Source of the DNA: Candidatus Caldarchaeum sp. | GTDB lineage: Archaea > Thermoproteota > Nitrososphaeria_A > Caldarchaeales > Caldarchaeaceae | DNA length: 13,072 nt | Direction: 5' to 3' | Assembly: GCA_025054795.1 (NCBI GenBank) | Contig: JANWZU010000103.1 | Coordinates: forward strand, 1 to 13,072 | Part shown: in pieces, positions 12,804 to 13,072 of the stretch | How positions within the stretch are numbered: the first letter of the stretch is position 1 | Layout: every line of letters begins with the position of its first letter | Made by a program: the position numbers and the translations under genes | The notes under the pieces: generated by a model | What the model was told of the DNA's origin: nothing | The model's input: the letters and a program-made list of their open reading frames with translations, nothing else | Databases searched by the model: none

Positions 12804-13072
12804 ATGCCGGAAATATCTCAGGCCCGCCTGCTTGGCGGGGTCGGCTCAATCATGCTTTTCCTCCCCATCGTCCCGAACATCGGCTTCGTACTCAGCATCG
12901 TCGGCTTCATCCTCGTCCTCCTAGCCCTGAAATACATCTCCGACATCACCCAGCAGAACGAGATATTCAGGAATGCGTTAATCGCCGCAATCGTGGGGAT
13001 AGTCGGCGCAGTCGCAGGAGTTGTTGTCGGAGGCGTTGGAGCTCTGTCCTTGCTGGGAGCGGGAGGCCTGTC
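12804..13072 (+). CDS. DUF996-like membrane protein (partial, C-terminus off the window)
   Basis: Eighty-nine codons run to the right edge. The start ARLLGGVGSIMLFLP, the second hydrophobic stretch (about 26-43, IGFVLSIVGFILVLLALK) and the connecting ISDITQQNEIFRNAL resemble the DUF996 family of small multi-span archaeal and bacterial membrane proteins of unknown function. A third, glycine/valine-rich span covers about 58-84. The gene appears to have its own promoter and is on the same strand as rpiA. Family assignment is from memory of the GGVG...LKYISD pattern. Confidence 0.65.
   Translation, partial: MPEISQARLLGGVGSIMLFLPIVPNIGFVLSIVGFILVLLALKYISDITQQNEIFRNALIAAIVGIVGAVAGVVVGGVGALSLLGAGGL

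Overview
The window is archaeal chromosomal DNA. It encodes archaeal/eukaryote-type information-processing proteins: SecE/Sec61-gamma, the NusG homologue Spt5, ribosomal proteins L11, L1, L10 and an L12 of the P1/P2 type, an archaeal-type alanyl-tRNA synthetase with the N-terminal zinc motif, and elongation factor aEF1B. TATA-like boxes lie about 26-30 bases upstream of many start codons, which suggests largely leaderless transcripts. Gene content fits a TACK-group archaeon, perhaps a thermophile of the Aigarchaeota/Thaumarchaeota side. That placement is an inference from memory of gene content and was not tested. All genes look vertically inherited, and I see no mobile element, CRISPR array, tRNA or rRNA. 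No stretch over 300 bases lacks a gene.

Layout. Positions 1-1370 (minus) hold the 5' part of a large regulator-like protein: winged helix, ATP-cone, then a degenerate class III ribonucleotide reductase-like region. It continues past the left edge. Divergent to it is ornithine carbamoyltransferase (argF, 1457-2392). A plus-strand translation block follows: secE (only 56 aa), spt5/nusG, rpl11, rpl1, rpl10. rpl10 collides tail to tail with alaS (minus), which lies downstream of rpl12 (minus). A DUF763 gene (plus) runs divergently from rpl12 and converges on aEF1B (minus). Upstream of aEF1B on the minus strand are mobB and a mobA-like gene with an extra helical C-terminus, for molybdenum cofactor nucleotide attachment. 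On the plus strand at the right are a small membrane-anchored coiled-coil protein overlapping rpiA, then a DUF996 membrane protein cut by the window edge.

How the parts relate. SecE, Spt5 and the L11-L1-L10 genes form the conserved archaeal cluster linking secretion, transcription elongation and the ribosomal stalk. L12-alaS, which I recall as following L10 on the same strand in relatives such as Sulfolobus, is here inverted as a two-gene block.

The two most unusual items are an Spt5 whose NGN domain is interrupted by about 150 residues resembling a jelly-roll/carbohydrate-binding beta-sandwich, and the HTH + ATP-cone + NrdD-like protein. The latter is a candidate nucleotide-sensing transcription factor analogous to, but built differently from, bacterial NrdR.
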